NCBI GenBank assembly: GCA_003978465.1
Contig: QNZS01000042.1
Span: forward strand, 1 to 44,240
DNA from: Sulfurimonas sp.
Lineage (GTDB): Bacteria > Campylobacterota > Campylobacteria > Campylobacterales > Sulfurimonadaceae
Length of the DNA stretch: 44,240 bases
Direction of reading: 5' to 3'
Under the pieces are notes generated by a model. It did not search any database, had not been told where the DNA came from, and was given only the letters and a program-made list of their open reading frames with translations. Shown one piece after another: positions 42,613-44,240 of the stretch (position 1 is the stretch's first letter; each line of letters starts with the position of its first letter). The translations under genes and the position numbers were made by a program.

Positions 42613-43797
42613 TTAAACCTCTAACTCTTTTAATTTCCAAGGTAAACCTTGACTCACTAACTCTTGCATAAATGGATCAGGGTCAAACTCTTCCATATTA
42701 AAGACACCCAAACCGCTCCACTTACCTTCTAACATGAGTTTTGCACCTATCATTGCCGGAACTCCTGTTGTGTATGATATTGCTTGAGAGTTGACTTCTT
42801 TATAACATTTTTGATGATCACTTACTTGGTAGATATAAATGCGCTTGCGTTTACCATTTTTCATCCCAGTTACTACTACACCAATATTTGTCTTACCCTT
42901 AGTACGTTTACCAAGAGTTGATGGATTTGGAAGCAGTGTTTTAAGTAGTTCAATAGGTATAATCTTCTGTCCCTTATGCTCTACCTCTTTAATACCAAGC
43001 ATTCCAATATTTTTAAGTACATGCATATGGTCTAGGTATGCTTTTGTAAAAGTCATATAAAACTTAATCTGCTTTAAGCCTTTGATATTTTTAGTAAGTG
43101 ATTCCATCTCTTCATGGTACATGAGATATGAATCTCTCTTCCCTATCTCAGGATAGTCCCAAACTTTTTTCATCTGTAAAGGTTCTGTTTCAAACCAACG
43201 TCCACCATCCCAGTAACGCCCTTTTGCTGAAACCTCACGTAAGTTTATCTCAGGATTAAAGTTTGTTGCGAAAATATAACCATTATTTCCATCATTACAA
43301 TCATAAATATCTATGGTATCAATGGTATCAAAGTAATGTTTTTGAGCAAATGCACAAAACACATTTGTAACACCAGGATCAAATCCAGAGCCTAAGAGTC
43401 CCATTATTCCGGCTTCTTTGAACTTCTCATCCCTAGCCCACTGTAATTTATACTCAAACTTTGCCTCATCCGGATGCTCATAGTTTGCAGTGTCAAGATA
43501 CGGTGTTTTAGTAGCTATACATGCATCCATAATAGTTAAATCCTGATATGGGAGTGCTACATTGATAACGATATCAGCATCTATTTTCTCTATAAGTTTA
43601 ATAACATCACCTGTAATATCAGCATCAAGTTGTGTAACAAATATCTCTGCATCAGGTAGTTCTTTTTTTATGTTTATACAAGATTCAATATTTCTACTTG
43701 CTAAAACTATTCTACCAAATACTCCTGCATTTTGAACACATTTATGTACTACAACACGACCAACTCCACCTGCACCAATTATTAATGTTGTTTTCAT
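42613..43797 (-). CDS. Carboxynorspermidine/carboxyspermidine dehydrogenase
   Basis: This is a saccharopine-dehydrogenase-like enzyme (CANSDH/CASDH) that couples aspartate semialdehyde with diaminopropane or putrescine using NADPH. From the chosen start the protein has 394 residues: the Rossmann motif IIGAGGVGR (6-14), DADIVINVALPYQDL, LDTANYEHPDE and the GSGFDPGVTNVF block shared with the Lys1/LYS9 family. AGGTG lies 11 bases before the ATG at 43797. An in-frame ATG at 43869 would add 24 atypical residues. It is first in the operon that ends with nspC. Confidence 0.92.
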   Translation of the reverse strand: MKTTLIIGAGGVGRVVVHKCVQNAGVFGRIVLASRNIESCINIKKELPDAEIFVTQLDADITGDVIKLIEKIDADIVINVALPYQDLTIMDACIATKTPYLDTANYEHPDEAKFEYKLQWARDEKFKEAGIMGLLGSGFDPGVTNVFCAFAQKHYFDTIDTIDIYDCNDGNNGYIFATNFNPEINLREVSAKGRYWDGGRWFETEPLQMKKVWDYPEIGKRDSYLMYHEEMESLTKNIKGLKQIKFYMTFTKAYLDHMHVLKNIGMLGIKEVEHKGQKIIPIELLKTLLPNPSTLGKRTKGKTNIGVVVTGMKNGKRKRIYIYQVSDHQKCYKEVNSQAISYTTGVPAMIGAKLMLEGKWSGLGVFNMEEFDPDPFMQELVSQGLPWKLKELEV

Positions 43798-43929
43798 ATT
43801 AAAAATTTCACCTATGTATAAATATGCACTAATTTCTCCACTTAAATAAGAAATTTGTTTTAGATACAAAAATCGAACAATGTATCTTCTGTTAGGTAAA
43901 TTGTAGCAGAATTTTTCATTATTTTATAG

Positions 43930-44240
43930 TTTATATTATTGTCTGCACCCCATATGTTCCTTCCTGAGAAGAAAACTCTGTATGTAAAGGTGCATTGGGT
44001 GTAGCAAAAAAGCACAATCTTCTATTTTGTAAGTGTATCGCAAAACAGCTAATACAAAATTATCACCAACAAATGATTATGGTGCATAATCTGAGAGATT
44101 AAACAAACCACCTAAATAATATGTTCTTGCTTACCTTGTAGCATTATCTAGTTTATATGTATTTCCATATTTTCCGTAAAATGTAATGTTCTTTGCATAA
44201 CTAAGAGATGAAAGTAAAACAATAGCTAAATTCTATAGGT
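43930..44240 (-). pseudogene. Degraded outer-membrane-protein-like gene, running off the window
   Basis: Entering from the window end, the minus strand reads NLAIVLLSSLSYAKNITFYG, which looks like a signal peptide with a YA-K cleavage site, then KYGNTYKLDNATR, TAA, ARTYYLGGLFNLSDYAP, TAA, and SFVGDNFVLAVLRYTYK. After a frameshift it reads FFATPNAPLHTEFSSQEGTY before stops. The alternating aromatic and polar residues fit an outer-membrane beta-barrel or secreted protein. At least two stops and one shift make it non-functional. The family is not identified and the true 5' end may lie beyond base 44240. Confidence 0.6.

Noticed and set aside
1-44240. CRISPR array, defence island, prophage or transposon
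   Set aside because: No regularly spaced repeats, no integrase or transposase motif, and no restriction or toxin-antitoxin genes were seen. The only nuclease-like candidate sits in a core operon.

Overview
The window is an AT-rich, gene-dense bacterial chromosome segment of Campylobacterota type, most like Sulfurimonas or a close relative. This rests on recognisable proteins and gene pairings, not on a database search: a short epsilon-type RecO, the nspC/carboxynorspermidine dehydrogenase pair, fliN followed by a FliO-like gene, a trpD-tsaE-lptB-rpoN run, and TATAAT -10 boxes with weak -35 elements. I see no rRNA, tRNA, CRISPR array, intact insertion sequence, prophage or plasmid functions.

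Layout. 1-57: tail of a rightward gene, probably an aminotransferase. 100-3458 (leftward): ilvB-ilvH-lpxD and a 69-residue protein. 3557-4263: decayed WD40 gene. 4276-5918 (leftward): CoA-binding protein and ilvA. 5964-6555: decayed transglutaminase-like gene. 6548-10938 (leftward): S4 protein, trpD, tsaE, lptB, rpoN and a DUF2400/TIGR02757 gene. 11126-13146 (leftward): a membrane GGDEF-EAL protein followed by a scrap of a second EAL domain. 13229-19070: a methyltransferase, a cytidylyltransferase-like gene, a phosphatidylserine synthase-like gene, a YgiQ radical SAM gene and an acyl-CoA synthetase, on alternating strands. 19093-19369: remnant of a MoxR-type ATPase gene. 19472-24207 (leftward): ppaC, uvrA and a TauE/SafE permease. 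24301-25816 (rightward): a gene remnant, fliN and a fliO-like gene. 25813-31187 (leftward): accD, thiE-like, rlmH, dksA-like, a membrane protein, dus and a 387-residue protein, closely packed. 31430-35863 (leftward): gltB. 35962-38103 (rightward): a dead partial copy of recO, intact recO and an AlkC-like gene. 38104-40169 (leftward): selO/ydiU and a methyltransferase. 40635-43797 (leftward): carboxynorspermidine dehydrogenase, an HDOD protein and nspC. 43930-44240: decayed outer-membrane-protein-like gene running off the window.

The intact genes serve ordinary functions: branched-chain amino acid, tryptophan, glutamate, thiamine, fatty acid, lipid A and norspermidine/spermidine synthesis, DNA repair, sigma-54 transcription and the flagellar motor. 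I found no new multi-gene system. What the usual features do not explain is how often the gaps hold gene remnants readable in broken frames: WD40, transglutaminase, EAL, MoxR, an unknown gene before fliN, a second recO, and an outer-membrane protein. Also notable are two genes whose -10 box implies a leaderless mRNA, an HDOD gene inside the norspermidine operon, and several perfect palindromes.
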